From Onchidella celtica (Eukaryota; Mollusca; Gastropoda; Systellommatophora; Onchidiidae): DNA of 64,000 nucleotides. Of the stretch, positions 61,301 through 63,372 are shown piece by piece (positions within the stretch are counted from its first letter, which is position 1; each line of letters begins with the position of its first letter). Where the stretch lies: NCBI GenBank assembly GCA_963931925.1, contig OZ007582.1, positions 32,987,730 to 33,051,729 of the forward strand, written 5' to 3'. The notes beneath the pieces were generated by a model, which was not told the DNA's origin, did no database searches, and was given only the letters and a program-made list of their open reading frames with translations. The position numbers were made by a program, and so were the translations under genes.

Positions 61301-63372
61301 GTTTAGAAAAGGTACATCAAGCAGCTTCATGTGCATTAGACAGAACCTTTGGGATGGGTTACCAGTCTATACTGATCATTGAAAATTTGGTCCAGCGTCA
61401 GTTACACCTGTCACATCCTCATATTTTGAAATAGATGTTTTGATAAGGGTGATTATCAAGGATCGCCCTATGATCCAAGTATCAGTTGTAACCTGTGTAA
61501 AAATGTTGAGGCTTATACTGTTTGAGGGGTGTTCGCCTCTCATGCTGAAGGTACCAGGTTCAGTTCCCAGTCAGCGCAGGTATGTTGGAAATTTGGGGGA
61601 ATTTCCTGTCCTTCATTCTATGGTAGGTAGGATCAAGCGCTTAGTCTCCTCAGATAAGGACGAAAAATTTGGATGGCCCGCATGCATGTTGTGCACGTTA
61701 AAAATACCTTGACAGGTTGAAGTCAAGAAGAGCAGGCATAACAAGGTCGGCTGCCGGGGCATAAATAAAAAAGAAAACTAGGTGCAAATGCCATGGGCAG
61801 AGATCCTCCAAAACAAAGACCTCAGCACTGTTTGAGGTTCAGTCTGTAACTGGTACCAAGCATTAGCAAGTCCTGATATATATTATTATAGTGTTGACAA
61901 GAGCGTAACATATAGCCTTAGTTTGGTATTCAACATAGGCTTTACACTGAAAACTTATTGACTTGTCTTTTCTTTGTAGGCTTAAATTTAGAATTTGGTC
62001 ATCTTTTGTTTTCTCAGAGTTTCTGTCTTTTGTATTATTTTTCAGTCTCGGGCTCGCAAAAATCGAACAAGTAGCCGTGTTCAAAAAGCGCAGAAGGTAA
62101 GCTTGATTACGGAATTTAACCCATCTACTAAATGTAGTCCATATATTTTCCTTGATAATTGTCACAATTCTGAAATCTTAGATGCAAAGAACATAATGTA
62201 GATCCATATATTACAAGTTCACATTAGTTTTAAGATATTTGGCTATTTTATTCATATTTTGAATATAATGTTTTGAAGAATAGAAATTACTTGTAAGTTT
62301 GAATTCTGAAATATGTGAAACACGCAGTTTGTTTATGTCCTAACTTGTTATTTCAAAGATTACCTTGAAACAGACACCGTCAAAAGGTCTGTTGGTAAAG
62401 AAAAAGGTCAGTTTTGTTGTGTTGGCTTGAAATTTAAAAAAAAATAAAGTAAGTAAATAAATAAAATGAAAGAAATAAAGAAGAAATGATGGTAATAAAA
62501 AGAATTAATTGAAAAGAATATTTTGGGTACTATATTTGTCTTTCAATAGGTATCAAATCAGAGAATGAAAGTTTTAACTGGTCTGGAAATGAAAGCCAAA
62601 TTTTGACTATCTACACCTGTTCATCTATTTGCATATATCTATATATAAATATTACATGTATATATACCCTGTAGCAGTGTGTCTGGTGTTTGGAGTATTT
62701 TGTTTAATCTCATGTTTGTATTCCATTGGTGAAAATTGCGAATGCCACATGTCTGTACCCCTCTCCTCCCTGTGCCTCTTGGAATATATGTGTGGACCCG
62801 TACGTTAAACCCCACGTGATCCATTGCTTTCTTGTGCCCAAGAGTAAAATATCCCAGAAAAACCAAAGCCTTTGGAACAGTACCCTTCCCTTTACCTTTT
62901 CCCTGCTCTACACATGTGCTTCACTATTAACTAAGGATCTCCTACTTTTCATATTTTGAATAGGTTATTTTAAATTCTCCTTACTTTGTGAGTAGTTATG
63001 GACAAATGCAACTATTAAATTCTACAAAAGTTGTTGTTTTTTTAAAAAAATAATAATACTAGAAATTCTTTGTGAAGTTTTTTTATTGTCTTTTGAAGAA
63101 TTTACCTCATTGAGACTCAGAAGGATAATGAACTTTAAAACATTGGAAAATAAGAATAAATTTGAATAAAGGATATTTTTACGAAAAATATTATAACAGA
63201 AGCGTTTTGTATTATGTGAGGTGTTTCTCTTTTTGATTTTTGTAATTTCAGTAATATTAACAATGAAATTATTTTGCTGACATATATATCCATATAATTC
63301 TTATAAAGTGTTTTCAATGTTTGCAATTCCATCTGTATATTCCAGAAAAAAGCTGGCCAAAAGTCTAAAAAT
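18684..63372 (+). CDS. KMT2C: KMT2C/KMT2D (MLL3/MLL4) homologue, N-terminal half, 35 exons, runs off the right edge
   Basis: Multi-exon gene for the large subunit of the COMPASS-like (MLL3/4) complex, which in known members monomethylates histone H3K4 at enhancers in the nucleus. I joined 35 GT-AG exons by eye; every junction keeps frame, giving about 1,770 codons with no stop. Domain order matches human KMT2C: AT-hook patch RGRGRPRKEG, extended PHD (CALCNCGE), three further PHD fingers, spacer, second PHD triplet (CKACGSFGQDEE, then LLLCDDCDISYHTYCLDPP), GVGGFIVRQRSR, EEAFPFYMQEAFFGK, and an HMG box (LKWEQEEEMGDQ then DWSERSKQIAKLWRKLTPDE). The spacer between PHD clusters is only about 225 residues, much shorter than in human KMT2C. 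The ATG exon was not found. FYRN/FYRC and SET must lie past 64,000, or in a separate gene as in Drosophila (Lpt/trr). Introns carry many transposons. Family assignment is very secure; the last two exons are less so. Confidence 0.96.
19431..19652 (+). mobile_element. MITE (family D), copy 1
   Basis: Ends are inverted repeats: ggtatttgccatattgttgt at the left, cacaatatggccaataaccc at the right. A second copy in opposite orientation is at 38148-38355. The minus-strand ORF over it is a shadow. Confidence 0.65.
20588..20827 (+). mobile_element. MITE (family A), copy 1
   Basis: Shares gtcatttttgacacctttga, gattattacattttcccatt, ggcacatttctttttct and ccttttggcataagtctg with the copies at 28053 and 56030. 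The most diverged of the three at its ends. Confidence 0.75.
21508..21839 (+). CDS. KMT2C: KMT2C exon: Arg/Gly-rich second AT-hook region
   Basis: Acceptor ttaatcttcag, donor tagtg|gtaaat. Joins the previous exon in phase (AG|C, Ser). It encodes an RG-rich basic stretch (GRGSRGGRRGRPPV) like the RG-rich region before the PHD fingers of KMT2 proteins, then Ser/Thr/Pro-rich sequence. It probably binds DNA or RNA weakly through the basic repeats (inference). Confidence 0.85.
21897..22240 (+). repeat. Dispersed repeat (family E), copy 1
   Basis: ccaaaggcactagatacagt starts 57 bp after an exon donor, matching ccaaagatactagatacaat at 42400, 11 bp after another donor. ggctttgtaaaatgcggtat (22177) is the inverse of ataccgcattttacaaagcc (42491). 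Confidence 0.6.
23640..23736 (+). CDS. KMT2C: KMT2C exon: short Ser/Thr/Pro linker
   Basis: Acceptor tttgtattttag, donor cagag|gtatgt. 97 bases encoding APTSTSASPVQGTP and more low-complexity linker before the extended PHD. Supported mainly by exact phase agreement with both neighbours (G|CA in, AG|T out) and clean splice sites, as the peptide is not conserved. Confidence 0.75.
24206..24292. repeat. CTAGAT-rich patch
   Basis: Clustered agatctagat palindromic words. Further patches at 10764-10785, 24560-24577, 30215-30285, 30415-30432 and 38742-38760. Confidence 0.85.
24713..24870. repeat. Dispersed repeat (family F), copy 1
   Basis: aacccttttggacactgacc, cctgattttcccagtatcat, ctggcctcctgagctcatgg correspond in order to 38044-38130 (gaacccggactttctcattt, ctgacttcctgagcttacga). 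The TTAACCCTTTT start resembles the piggyBac-like MITEs, but no matching right end was found. Confidence 0.45.
25195..25500. repeat. ~104-bp tandem array, three units
   Basis: Units start near 25195, 25300 and 25403 (gtgacc.gagtgagctcat ... tcttcaatttgaatttca ... aatagaac). The array ends about 30 bp before the acceptor of the CALCNCGE exon. Confidence 0.9.
25529..25744 (+). CDS. KMT2C: KMT2C exon: start of extended PHD finger 1 (CALCNCGE)
   Basis: Acceptor ttcttccacag, donor ggaag|gtttgt. Encodes LCALCNCGERSLLGQGETWRF, aligning with the opening zinc ligands of the first extended PHD of KMT2C/D (CAFCYCGE or CALCNCGE in human). The rest is a basic linker. A 105-bp tandem array (25195-25500) ends only about 30 bp before this exon and lies over its polypyrimidine region. 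Confidence 0.92.
27145..27272 (+). CDS. KMT2C: KMT2C exon: extended PHD 1 linker (DELALVGFPDDTEISQLFEP)
   Basis: Acceptor gctttgacag, donor ccctcgg|gtatgc. Encodes the conserved DELxLVGxPDxxxIxxLF segment between the two halves of the KMT2C extended PHD. Phases match both neighbours. Confidence 0.92.
27667..27776 (+). CDS. KMT2C: KMT2C exon: extended PHD 1, HVWVHHCCALWSEGV
   Basis: Encodes the WVHHCCALWS zinc-ligand block of the extended PHD (CWAHHRCVEWSLGV in human KMT2C). The acceptor (gtctcgaaaag) has a weak pyrimidine tract; donor cacat|gtgagt. 36 whole codons plus two bases in, phase 0 out. Confidence 0.93.
28053..28872 (-). mobile_element. MITE (family A), copy 2, interrupted
   Basis: Inverse orientation to copies 1 and 3. 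Ends cactgctctacgataatggc and gccattagcgcagagcag are inverted repeats. The body is interrupted by a 573-bp element (28252-28824); without it, the two parts join to match the copy at 56030 base for base around the junction. Confidence 0.85.
28252..28824. mobile_element. Tigger/pogo-like MITE with TA target duplication
   Basis: Starts CAGTAGTCTCCGTCTAAGAA and ends with the inverse TTCTTAGGCGGAGACTACTG; flanked by TA on both sides. CAGT termini, TA duplication and repeated ccgcctaagaacccg words fit a non-autonomous Tc1/mariner-superfamily (Tigger/pogo) element. No transposase ORF. Confidence 0.88.
29206..29310 (+). CDS. KMT2C: KMT2C exon: extended PHD 1, second zinc cluster
   Basis: Exactly 35 codons, RCAHCRKFGATVVCCIPDCG onward to FHFPCSSACGCFQ, with paired Cys and a His-x-x-x-Cys arrangement typical of the atypical second half of an ePHD. 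Acceptor catgtctaccag, donor tttcag|gtaagt. The preceding intron contains the nested MITE pair (28053-28872). Confidence 0.95.
29792..30933. mobile_element. 1.14-kb non-autonomous DNA element with 14-bp perfect TIRs
   Basis: Left end CAGAGATGCCACCC, right end GGGTGGCATCTCTG, flanked by a 6-bp direct repeat gaaatg (29786-29791 and 30934-30939). Contains attccgatttttt words near both ends and three internal copies of a tgtgacggacggaggaatca-type unit plus CTAGAT patches. No transposase. Superfamily uncertain; hAT would normally give 8 bp. Confidence 0.75.
31423..31480 (+). CDS. KMT2C: KMT2C exon: end of extended PHD 1 (LLCPDHIDQA)
   Basis: 58-base exon encoding DMKTLSLLCPDHIDQAEAI, which supplies the last Cys and His ligands (LLCPEHIDQA in human KMT2C). 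Acceptor tcctattttcag, donor caatag|gtgagt. The upstream intron holds the 1.14-kb element at 29792. Confidence 0.95.
32171..32348 (+). CDS. KMT2C: KMT2C exon: PHD finger 2
   Basis: Encodes a complete canonical PHD finger: CxxC, LFCTSCGHHYHGNCL, then GWQCPNCKICQTC, which runs straight into the next PHD as in human KMT2C. Acceptor attccaaaag, donor tgtcg|gtaagt. PHD fingers read histone H3 tails in this family. Confidence 0.96.
33428..33542 (+). CDS. KMT2C: KMT2C exon: PHD finger 3
   Basis: Encodes DDSKMLVCDKCDKGYHTFCL then IPKNGWKCK, almost identical to human KMT2C PHD3. Acceptor gttgtttcag, donor tgcaag|gtattt. Phase 0 out. A LINE 3' fragment and a TTAA-bounded MITE lie in the next intron. 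Confidence 0.97.
33900..34262 (-). mobile_element. CR1/L2-like LINE 3' coding fragment
   Basis: On the minus strand, 34235-34150 reads FSIGGPELWNNI then KSETIITFKNKTRN, the usual ending of CR1/L2-type reverse transcriptase ORFs (GPxxWNxLP...FKxxLKTYLF). Degenerate and 5'-truncated. Confidence 0.6.
34496..34715. mobile_element. piggyBac-like MITE P1
   Basis: Flanked by TTAA at 34492-34495 and 34716-34719, with ends CCCTTTTGACC and GGACCCTACAGGG. TTAA target duplication with CCC...GGG ends fits piggyBac-type elements. It sits 33 bp before an exon acceptor. Confidence 0.7.
34753..34943 (+). CDS. KMT2C: KMT2C exon: first part of PHD finger 4
   Basis: Encodes NCRVCTDCGSTTPG, an intervening SRWHLNYSVCDSCY segment and CCPLCGKAYRHF, matching the NCRICIECGTRSS...CPFCGKCYHP block of KMT2C. 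Acceptor tttttcttcatag lies 33 bp after a TTAA-bounded MITE (34496-34715), so that element supplies part of the upstream branch-point region. Confidence 0.95.
35338..35425 (+). repeat. Dispersed repeat (family C), copy 1
   Basis: ggcaaaaagaaaaagttgta, tgtagcgaagccccgcgcga, gaaataatacccaaacaata. Other copies at 41190 (inverted), 42826 and 60381. Confidence 0.8.
35648..35664 (+). repeat. Hairpin CCACAG-TTTTT-CTGTGG, copy 1
   Basis: Perfect 6-bp stem with T5 loop inside a ~45-bp block (gaccccacagtttttctgtgg) also found at 43191-43207. Both lie 35-75 bp upstream of PHD-exon acceptors. Confidence 0.7.
35738..35852 (+). CDS. KMT2C: KMT2C exon: end of PHD finger 4
   Basis: Encodes FVHIECDPSINPNVMTKLKD then DYICTVCRETD, the WVHxECD and YICxxC ligands that close PHD4. 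Acceptor ttctcatcaacag, donor cctatg|gtaggt. Confidence 0.95.
36112..36181 (+). CDS. KMT2C: KMT2C exon: acidic linker after PHD4
   Basis: 70 bases encoding MDVDQPMPAIHQAVSEESVE. Acceptor ttgtgcttacag, donor tatga|gtaagt. Not conserved in sequence, but phases agree on both sides. An 86-bp tandem duplication starts 67 bp past the donor. Confidence 0.8.
36248..36420. repeat. 86-bp tandem duplication
   Basis: Two copies of attaaagggaccaatggtat, acatttcagtataagatggc and ctttttgtaaacttattaga, starting at 36248 and 36334. Confidence 0.92.
36990..37156 (+). CDS. KMT2C: KMT2C exon: disordered linker
   Basis: Encodes a Gly/Ser/Asp-rich linker (LVTMNDPILTEAALAGPSG, later DDSSSSFDFDER). Acceptor tttgtctcacag, donor gaacga|gtaagt. 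Higher GC than the introns around it. Supported by open frame and phase. Confidence 0.8.
37376..37540 (+). repeat. Dispersed repeat (family G), copy 1
   Basis: Words gaccacgatatcacggtcct, ggccccagtttgctaagccc, cacaatattgtg and ggcctagttgattagcccat recur in order at 50876-51035. Confidence 0.75.
37810..37872 (+). CDS. KMT2C: KMT2C exon: 21-codon basic linker
   Basis: Short symmetrical exon, SMMSPSSRRDSFGFSKKGRH K, between acceptor tttattttacag and donor cacaag|gttggt. Phase 0 at both ends, so it could be skipped without a frameshift. Confidence 0.7.
38148..38355 (-). mobile_element. MITE (family D), copy 2
   Basis: gtatgtgacattttgctaac, atgaaagtggttctctcttt and cctcattttctcgaaaaggc match the inverse of the 19431-19652 element. 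Confidence 0.6.
38774..38968 (-). CDS. Short hypothetical ORF, possibly transposon-derived
   Basis: 64 codons from an ATG on the minus strand inside a KMT2C intron: MSSSYADIAKLLNLNQTDSD then LLELINDYFVSDHP and an acidic Ser/Asp/Glu run. Unlike the shadows around it, it has a balanced protein-like composition with a predicted helix and acidic tail, reminiscent of transposase N-termini. Not recognised; may be a remnant. Confidence 0.25.
   Translation of the reverse strand: MSSSYADIAKLLNLNQTDSDALLELINDYFVSDHPTGNDSSSDREESANDDGKLHAFETNRPTP
39785..39973 (+). CDS. KMT2C: KMT2C exon: His-run and Gln-rich linker
   Basis: 63 codons with a run of seven His (RHHHHHHHQSQE), Gln-rich sequence, then KRRGPKIKVKIGNQVMGIAS. 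The RRGPKIKVKIG part resembles the KPKLKLKI-type basic segments in KMT2C. Acceptor gtatttcag, donor agcagt|gtaagt. Symmetrical, phase 0. Confidence 0.85.
40170..40355 (+). CDS. KMT2C: KMT2C exon: charged linker leading to second PHD cluster
   Basis: 62 codons with alternating Lys/Glu/Asp (EEKDKEKDKDK) and an Asp run, then STLILAESADSFIMDQ, which matches the conserved NTVVLFSSSDKFTLNQ segment directly before PHD5 in human KMT2C. Acceptor cttatgtccacag, donor gatcaa|gtaaga. Confidence 0.92.
40805..41043. mobile_element. piggyBac-like MITE P2
   Basis: Flanked by TTAA at 40801-40804 and 41044-41047; ends CCCTCTTAATGC and GCACTAAGAGGG, a near-perfect 12-bp inverted repeat. No ORF. Confidence 0.8.
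41190..41296 (-). repeat. Dispersed repeat (family C), inverted copy
   Basis: Inverse of the 35338 copy: gtattgtttgggttttattt, ctcacgcggggttttgcaac, ataca accttttctttttgcc. Ends about 20 bp before the PHD5 acceptor. Confidence 0.8.
41319..41423 (+). CDS. KMT2C: KMT2C exon: PHD finger 5, first half
   Basis: 35 codons: DICKACGSFGQDEESKMIVC then CGQCYHPYCVSVT, nearly identical to human KMT2C PHD5 (MCVVCGSFGQGAEG... QCYHPYCVS). Acceptor ttgtatttcag, donor gttact|gtaagt. Symmetrical phase 0. Confidence 0.97.
41481..41704. repeat. Foldback MITE with ~90-bp arms
   Basis: Left arm ctagaattagaagg ... gttttgagaaacatg ... cagtataaaccaatcgaatt is mirrored at the right by aatttgattggtttatactg ... ttctcaaaac ... 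cctaattcta. Arms cover most of the 224 bp, so it would form a long hairpin in the pre-mRNA. Confidence 0.85.
41886..41942. repeat. Two ~26-bp tandem units
   Basis: atttttattaattagataaa followed by attaaa, twice in succession. Confidence 0.9.
42208..42389 (+). CDS. KMT2C: KMT2C exon: end of PHD5 and PHD finger 6
   Basis: Encodes VTKVMLQKGWRCLDCTVCEG then GRLLLCDDCDISYHTYCLDP and VPKGNWKCKW. This is the most conserved stretch in the window; LLLCDDCDISYHTYCLDPPL is identical to human KMT2C/D. Acceptor catgatgacag, donor aatg|gtaagt. Confidence 0.98.
42400..42513 (+). repeat. Dispersed repeat (family E), copy 2
   Basis: Begins 11 bp after the PHD6 exon donor; ccaaagatactagatacaat and ataccgcattttacaaagcc match the 21897-22240 copy. 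Confidence 0.6.
42826..42912 (+). repeat. Dispersed repeat (family C), copy 3
   Basis: ttggcgaaaagaagaaattg, tatgtagcaaagtcttgcgt, agaatacccaaacaatacat. Confidence 0.75.
43191..43207 (+). repeat. Hairpin CCACAG-TTTTT-CTGTGG, copy 2
   Basis: Same hairpin and flanks (gctgtgaccccacagttttt) as at 35648. It ends 35 bp before the PHD7 exon. Confidence 0.7.
43242..43406 (+). CDS. KMT2C: KMT2C exon: PHD finger 7, first half
   Basis: Encodes CVMCVNCGSTSPGYACQWMN, NYTQCGPCYS, CPVCLDSYL and IIQCQQCDR, matching the CEWQNNYTQCAPC and CPVC blocks of KMT2C. Acceptor cctattttacag, donor gacag|gtcagt. The next intron is 4 kb and holds the CR1-like LINE. Confidence 0.97.
43884..44126. mobile_element. piggyBac-like MITE P4
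   Basis: Flanked by TTAA at 43880-43883 and 44127-44130, ends CTCTTTCC and GGAAAGAG. Contains an internal direct repeat aaattagtccaaatgcgtca followed by accgat(a/g)(c/t)atcgg. Shares the accgatgtatcgg core with P5 and P7. Confidence 0.82.
44537..46555 (-). mobile_element. CR1-like LINE, 5'-truncated, antisense in KMT2C intron
   Basis: Holds one uninterrupted reverse-transcriptase ORF (44745-46517), a 3' UTR with CA/CT repeats and a (ATT)n 3' tail at 44537-44550 preceded by the tatatagcgc / gcgctttacaa motif. No endonuclease domain, so truncated at about 46555. The lack of stops suggests a fairly recent insertion. Confidence 0.88.
44745..46517 (-). CDS. CR1-like LINE reverse transcriptase (590 codons, no EN domain)
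   Basis: RT motifs in order: LKNYRPVSNLSFISKILEKV, LALLDLSAAFDTIDH (motif A), FGVPQGSVLGPLLYTLY (motif B), HKYADDTQLYVSD (catalytic YADD, motif C, near residue 313), then the thumb and the CR1-type ending AVWNSLPPNIRN...FRSEVKTYLFRKHF. The catalytic aspartates are all present. The listed start is not a real initiator; the frame continues into the truncated 5' end. Confidence 0.9.
   Translation of the reverse strand: MTTSNLFNITKFLSSAPKTVDLPSTTANIADEFGQFFHNKIESIRNELDKSHTTRSECDNFSGNPMNCFEKIPQETVKSFILSSPPKTCCLDPIPTPMLLTNLDSLIEIITNIINESLMSGHVPVCFKQAIVTPLLKKKNLCTQDLKNYRPVSNLSFISKILEKVVLHQLKDHLDMHNLNETYQSAYRPCHNTETALLKVQNDLLCAADEGQVSVLALLDLSAAFDTIDHKILLNRLSAAFGLSGTVLNWFESYLQNRTQRIYVNHTFSKEFPLQFGVPQGSVLGPLLYTLYTQPLGKIIQNCNVNYHKYADDTQLYVSDEPSNVSTLVSKTENCISQVQSWMNENKLKMNEEKTEILVCHGKNRPDINVGQMTIEQKMIETSVKAKNLGVIFDCNLSMVHHINNLSKSLYLELRRLSKLSLILPKESMQVLVSSFIFSRLDYCNSLLKNLPAEQISKLQRIQNNAARLILKQRRREHVTPLLIGLHWLPVKARIDFKIAVLCHKCQYNNAPLYLINFIHPYKPSRALRSSDKKLLESKFAKTKKFGERAFSVCAPAVWNSLPPNIRNIESEALFRSEVKTYLFRKHFDV
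47064..47468 (+). repeat. 67-bp tandem array of exon-derived units before the PHD7 exon
   Basis: Units begin (ttacac or variant) near 47064, 47132, 47200, 47266, 47335 and 47401; the seventh, at 47469, is the exon itself. Each carries ttacactgtgaat, atggtttaacatgtgaa and tttgtttatatgacagatgg. AG dinucleotides at acceptor positions survive at 47260-47261 and 47329-47330. Confidence 0.9.
47465..47577 (+). CDS. KMT2C: KMT2C exon: end of PHD finger 7, seed of an upstream tandem array
   Basis: Encodes (R)WLHCECDGLTCEDEAEVAAD then HCVFCRP, closing PHD7 (RWMHAVCQNLNTEEEVENVA in human). In human MLL4 the matching finger binds acetylated H4K16 (known for the family). Acceptor tttatatgacag, donor gccctt|gtaagt. 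The acceptor and first ~40 bases are repeated in six degenerate upstream copies (47064-47468). Confidence 0.96.
47932..48065. mobile_element. piggyBac-like MITE P3
   Basis: Flanked by TTAA at 47928-47931 and 48066-48069; ends CCCTCGCAGTG and CAAACTGTGAGGG. Sits 64 bp before an exon acceptor. Confidence 0.75.
48133..48351 (+). CDS. KMT2C: KMT2C exon: polyproline and QYFVDGVYLFQTG
   Basis: Encodes a proline-rich stretch (PPPPPPPSPPKEERAP), then PRQYFVDGVYLFQTGFNLIQ, equal to the conserved TYTQDGVCLTESGMTQLQ / QYFRFEGVWLTETG motif that follows PHD7 in KMT2C/D, then Gln-rich sequence. Acceptor ccattcacag, donor tcac|gtgagt. A TTAA-bounded MITE ends 68 bp upstream. Confidence 0.95.
49553..49645. 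repeat. Direct repeat gcctcccgcaggac
   Basis: ggcctcccgcaggacctgcg gttaag near 49554 and ggcctcccgcaggactatgg ttaag near 49620, in an unusually GC-rich patch. Confidence 0.7.
49735..49950. mobile_element. piggyBac-like MITE P5
   Basis: Flanked by TTAA at 49731-49734 and 49951-49954; ends CTCTTTGTCTGCC and GGCACACAAAGAG. Contains accaatgtatcggtgcac, related to P4 and P7. Confidence 0.82.
49955..50204. mobile_element. piggyBac-like MITE P6, abutting P5
   Basis: Ends CCTTTACCGTACGT and ACGTACGGTAAAGG are perfect 14-bp inverted repeats. Its left TTAA (49951-49954) is the right TTAA of P5; the right flank is CTAA, one change from TTAA. Confidence 0.82.
50422..50553 (+). CDS. KMT2C: KMT2C exon: acidic linker to KKRKPRRVFGL
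   Basis: Encodes an Ala/Glu-rich linker and GVKKRKPRRVFGL, matching GVKKRKRKPYRPGIGGF in human KMT2C. Acceptor tccgatcacag, donor ggattag|gtgaga. Confidence 0.93.
50876..51035 (+). repeat. Dispersed repeat (family G), copy 2
   Basis: gaccacaatttgtggtcctc, ggggcccagtttctaagccc, acgatattgtg, ggacctggttgattaaccca, in the same order as at 37376. Confidence 0.75.
51249..51338 (+). CDS. KMT2C: KMT2C exon: GVGGFIVRQRSR motif
   Basis: Encodes GVGGFIVRQRSRQWLAKRQA, the family-specific GIGGFMVRQRSR motif. Acceptor gtattattcag, donor agaaag|gtaacg. The next intron contains the 2.2-kb RTE-like LINE on the opposite strand. Confidence 0.95.
52010..54205 (-). mobile_element. RTE-like LINE, 5'-truncated, antisense in KMT2C intron
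   Basis: A single open RT ORF with a short 3' end reading gatgatgactgattctgg on the minus strand, like the (GATGAT)n tails of RTE/BovB-type elements. The N-terminal endonuclease is missing. Intact frame argues for recent insertion. Confidence 0.88.
52044..54203 (-). CDS. RTE-like LINE reverse transcriptase (719 codons, EN missing)
   Basis: RT motifs in order: LNRGKAAGPDQIPPEAL, LVKLPKKGDLSNCSNYRGIT, EEQAGFRSNRSTTDQIATLR, VNFLDYEKAFDSIDRETLW (motif A), KTGVRQGCLLSPFLFILVID (motif B), LDFADDLALLSHT (catalytic FADD, motif C), ESFCYLGSIIDNKGG and VKSVLLYGCETWNAS. The C-terminal RRRWRWIGHTLRRPGNSIAK and RGRPRGTWRR segment is typical of RTE-clade proteins. All catalytic residues are kept. The first ~160 residues are linker between EN and RT. 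Confidence 0.93.
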   Translation of the reverse strand: MLWSSFQANTDSGFQVSLLDGDKKEEFQLTLRNRFKPLVDLEETVDLETHWAKVKGVFTSTCQDVLGEKKVEHKEWISQKSLDLIRIRRDLKEQVNASRTRSSRVGNQEEYRASAKEVKKSIKKDKEEFIGMLAEKAEKAATGGHTRILYQTTKTLAGKYGKPEVPVKDCNRKAIFGKKAQAKRWIEHFSSLLNRPPPSNPPDILPARNDLPISCDPPTKAEINDAIKQLNRGKAAGPDQIPPEALKADAAGAAEDLHSLFSRIWIGCKFPKDWKEGHLVKLPKKGDLSNCSNYRGITLLSIPGKVFNRIILKRIQNATDPKLREEQAGFRSNRSTTDQIATLRIIVEQSLEWNSQLIVNFLDYEKAFDSIDRETLWRILRHYGIPEKMVNLIKSMYEGTSCRVIHDGELTDSFDIKTGVRQGCLLSPFLFILVIDWLMKETTNGGRNGIQWTPWTQLDDLDFADDLALLSHTHDQMQAKTTALNKISESIGLRIHPAKSKVLKIVAPPSEQVKVGDQPLEDVESFCYLGSIIDNKGGTEAEVKARIGKAQAAFTSLSKIWRTKDISLKTKLRIFNSNVKSVLLYGCETWNASQACIKRIQVFINRCLRKLLKIRWTDKVSNEIVWKRTRQSPVREEIGRRRWRWIGHTLRRPGNSIAKKVLDWNPQGKRSRGRPRGTWRRARENDVQRSGKTWNNVKRLAHDREGWKVFVGGLYPDPG
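54561..54655 (+). CDS. KMT2C: KMT2C exon: basic segment and KLEEAFPFYMQ
   Basis: Encodes DKPKRRRKVKKSKLEEAFPF YMQ, matching KNKLEETFPAYLQ of KMT2C. Acceptor tatgggactag, donor tgcag|gtatga; phase 0 out, continuing directly into EAFFGK. Confidence 0.95.
55518..55638 (+). CDS. KMT2C: KMT2C exon: EAFFGKSILDQT motif
   Basis: Encodes EAFFGKSILDQTKETTKGLL (EAFFGKDLLDTSRQ in human) and an acidic tail. Acceptor ttccttttccag, donor cttcag|gtacaa. An antisense SINE fragment lies about 30 bp after the donor. Confidence 0.95.
55668..55868 (-). mobile_element. SINE 3' fragment, copy 4
   Basis: ttttattttaggaggttcgc, gtggtagggattaggttttt, agaattttgcccgaggagtg and caaggtatcttcaacgtgca match 1130-1310 in order. 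The tRNA-like head is missing, consistent with 5' truncation. Confidence 0.75.
56030..56258 (+). mobile_element. MITE (family A), copy 3, uninterrupted
   Basis: Ends cactaatggcataagtc and gacatatgccattaccgtag agcagtg are inverted repeats. Contains gacacttttgagatattaag, the uninterrupted form of the site where the Tigger-like element entered copy 2. Confidence 0.82.
56443..56571 (+). CDS. KMT2C: KMT2C exon: disordered linker
   Basis: Encodes LKSLGDLDGAASVAGPAAGA and GSEQSDDIHSL. Acceptor tttctttcttcag, donor cctgg|gtatgt. Phase agrees with both neighbours; the peptide is weakly conserved. Confidence 0.82.
57486..57569 (+). CDS. KMT2C: KMT2C exon: acidic linker (DIFSIINEELKDD)
   Basis: Encodes DSELKDIWHEFQDNEDIFSI INEELKDD, resembling the NTDDDILGIISDDLAK acidic segment of human KMT2C. 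Acceptor tttgtttacag, donor gatgatg|gtaaga. Confidence 0.88.
58011..58227. mobile_element. piggyBac-like MITE P7
   Basis: Ends CTCTTTCGGGACGT and ACGTCTTGAAAGAG; right flank TTAA (58228-58231), left flank mutated to TGTA. Internal accaatgtattggcg relates it to P4 and P5. Confidence 0.7.
58368..58511 (+). CDS. KMT2C: KMT2C exon: acidic linker (FTSDIDKDDLDVDHIISE)
   Basis: 48 codons of Asp/Glu/Ser-rich sequence between acceptor gactcgcag and donor tctgaag|gtaatg. Phase is consistent with both neighbours. Confidence 0.85.
59277..59559 (+). CDS. KMT2C: KMT2C exon: VDDIFSDVLS and Pro/Gly-rich linker
   Basis: Begins with FDSKTVDDIFSDVLSNTQ, equal to the GKDVEDLFTAVLS motif of human KMT2C, then about 65 residues of Pro/Gly/Met-rich linker. 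Acceptor tcacttccag, donor tataa|gtaagt. Confidence 0.93.
59757..59918. repeat. (CT)n-rich microsatellite
   Basis: About 160 bp of ctctttctct and cagtctctct words in a KMT2C intron, ending in a T9 run. ORFs over it are artefacts. Confidence 0.95.
60015..60253 (+). CDS. KMT2C: KMT2C exon: start of HMG box
   Basis: Pro/Gly-rich start, then NRRTILKWEQEEEMGDQATI and VLYVNMCHPDLKQKHP, which align with STLKWEKEEALGEMATVAPV and LYTNINFPNLKEEFP of human KMT2C and open the HMG box. Acceptor tttattccag, donor acccag|gtttgt. Confidence 0.96.
60381..60440 (+). repeat. Dispersed repeat (family C), copy 4, partial
   Basis: ggcgaaagaaaaagttgtat, gaaggaaagcctcgcttaag, aaataatac. Confidence 0.65.
60888..60961 (+). 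CDS. KMT2C: KMT2C exon: HMG box core
   Basis: 25 residues, DWSERSKQIAKLWRKLTPDE KAPYL, with the family's DWxxRxKQIxKLWRK pattern. Acceptor tctttttcag, donor atctg|gtaagc. The HMG box of MLL4 is reported to contact nucleosomal partners (family knowledge). Confidence 0.97.
61505..61780 (+). mobile_element. tRNA-derived SINE, copy 3
   Basis: Decayed B box ggttcagttcc (61558-61568), body cctgtccttcattctatggt, gatcaagcgcttagtctcct and gataaggacgaaaaa, tail aataaaaaagaaaac. Same order as the copy at 8174. Confidence 0.78.
62046..62096 (+). CDS. KMT2C: KMT2C exon: end of HMG box (RARKNRTSSRVQKAQK)
   Basis: 17 codons matching QKARDNRAALRINKVQ of human KMT2C. Acceptor tattatttttcag, donor cagaag|gtaagc. 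Phase 0 at both ends. Confidence 0.93.
62359..62406 (+). CDS. KMT2C: KMT2C probable Lys-rich exon after HMG box
   Basis: 16 codons, ITLKQTPSKGLLVKKK, between acceptor ttatttcaaag and donor aaaaag|gtcagt. Frame-preserving and basic like the segment after the HMG box in KMT2D, but the pyrimidine tract is weak and the peptide has no clear counterpart. Confidence 0.45.
63346..63372 (+). CDS. KMT2C: KMT2C possible 9-codon micro-exon
   Basis: 27 bases, KKAGQKSKN, between acceptor ctgtatattccag and donor aaaaat|gtaggt. Phase 0 at both ends. Supported only by splice signals and basic composition. Confidence 0.35.
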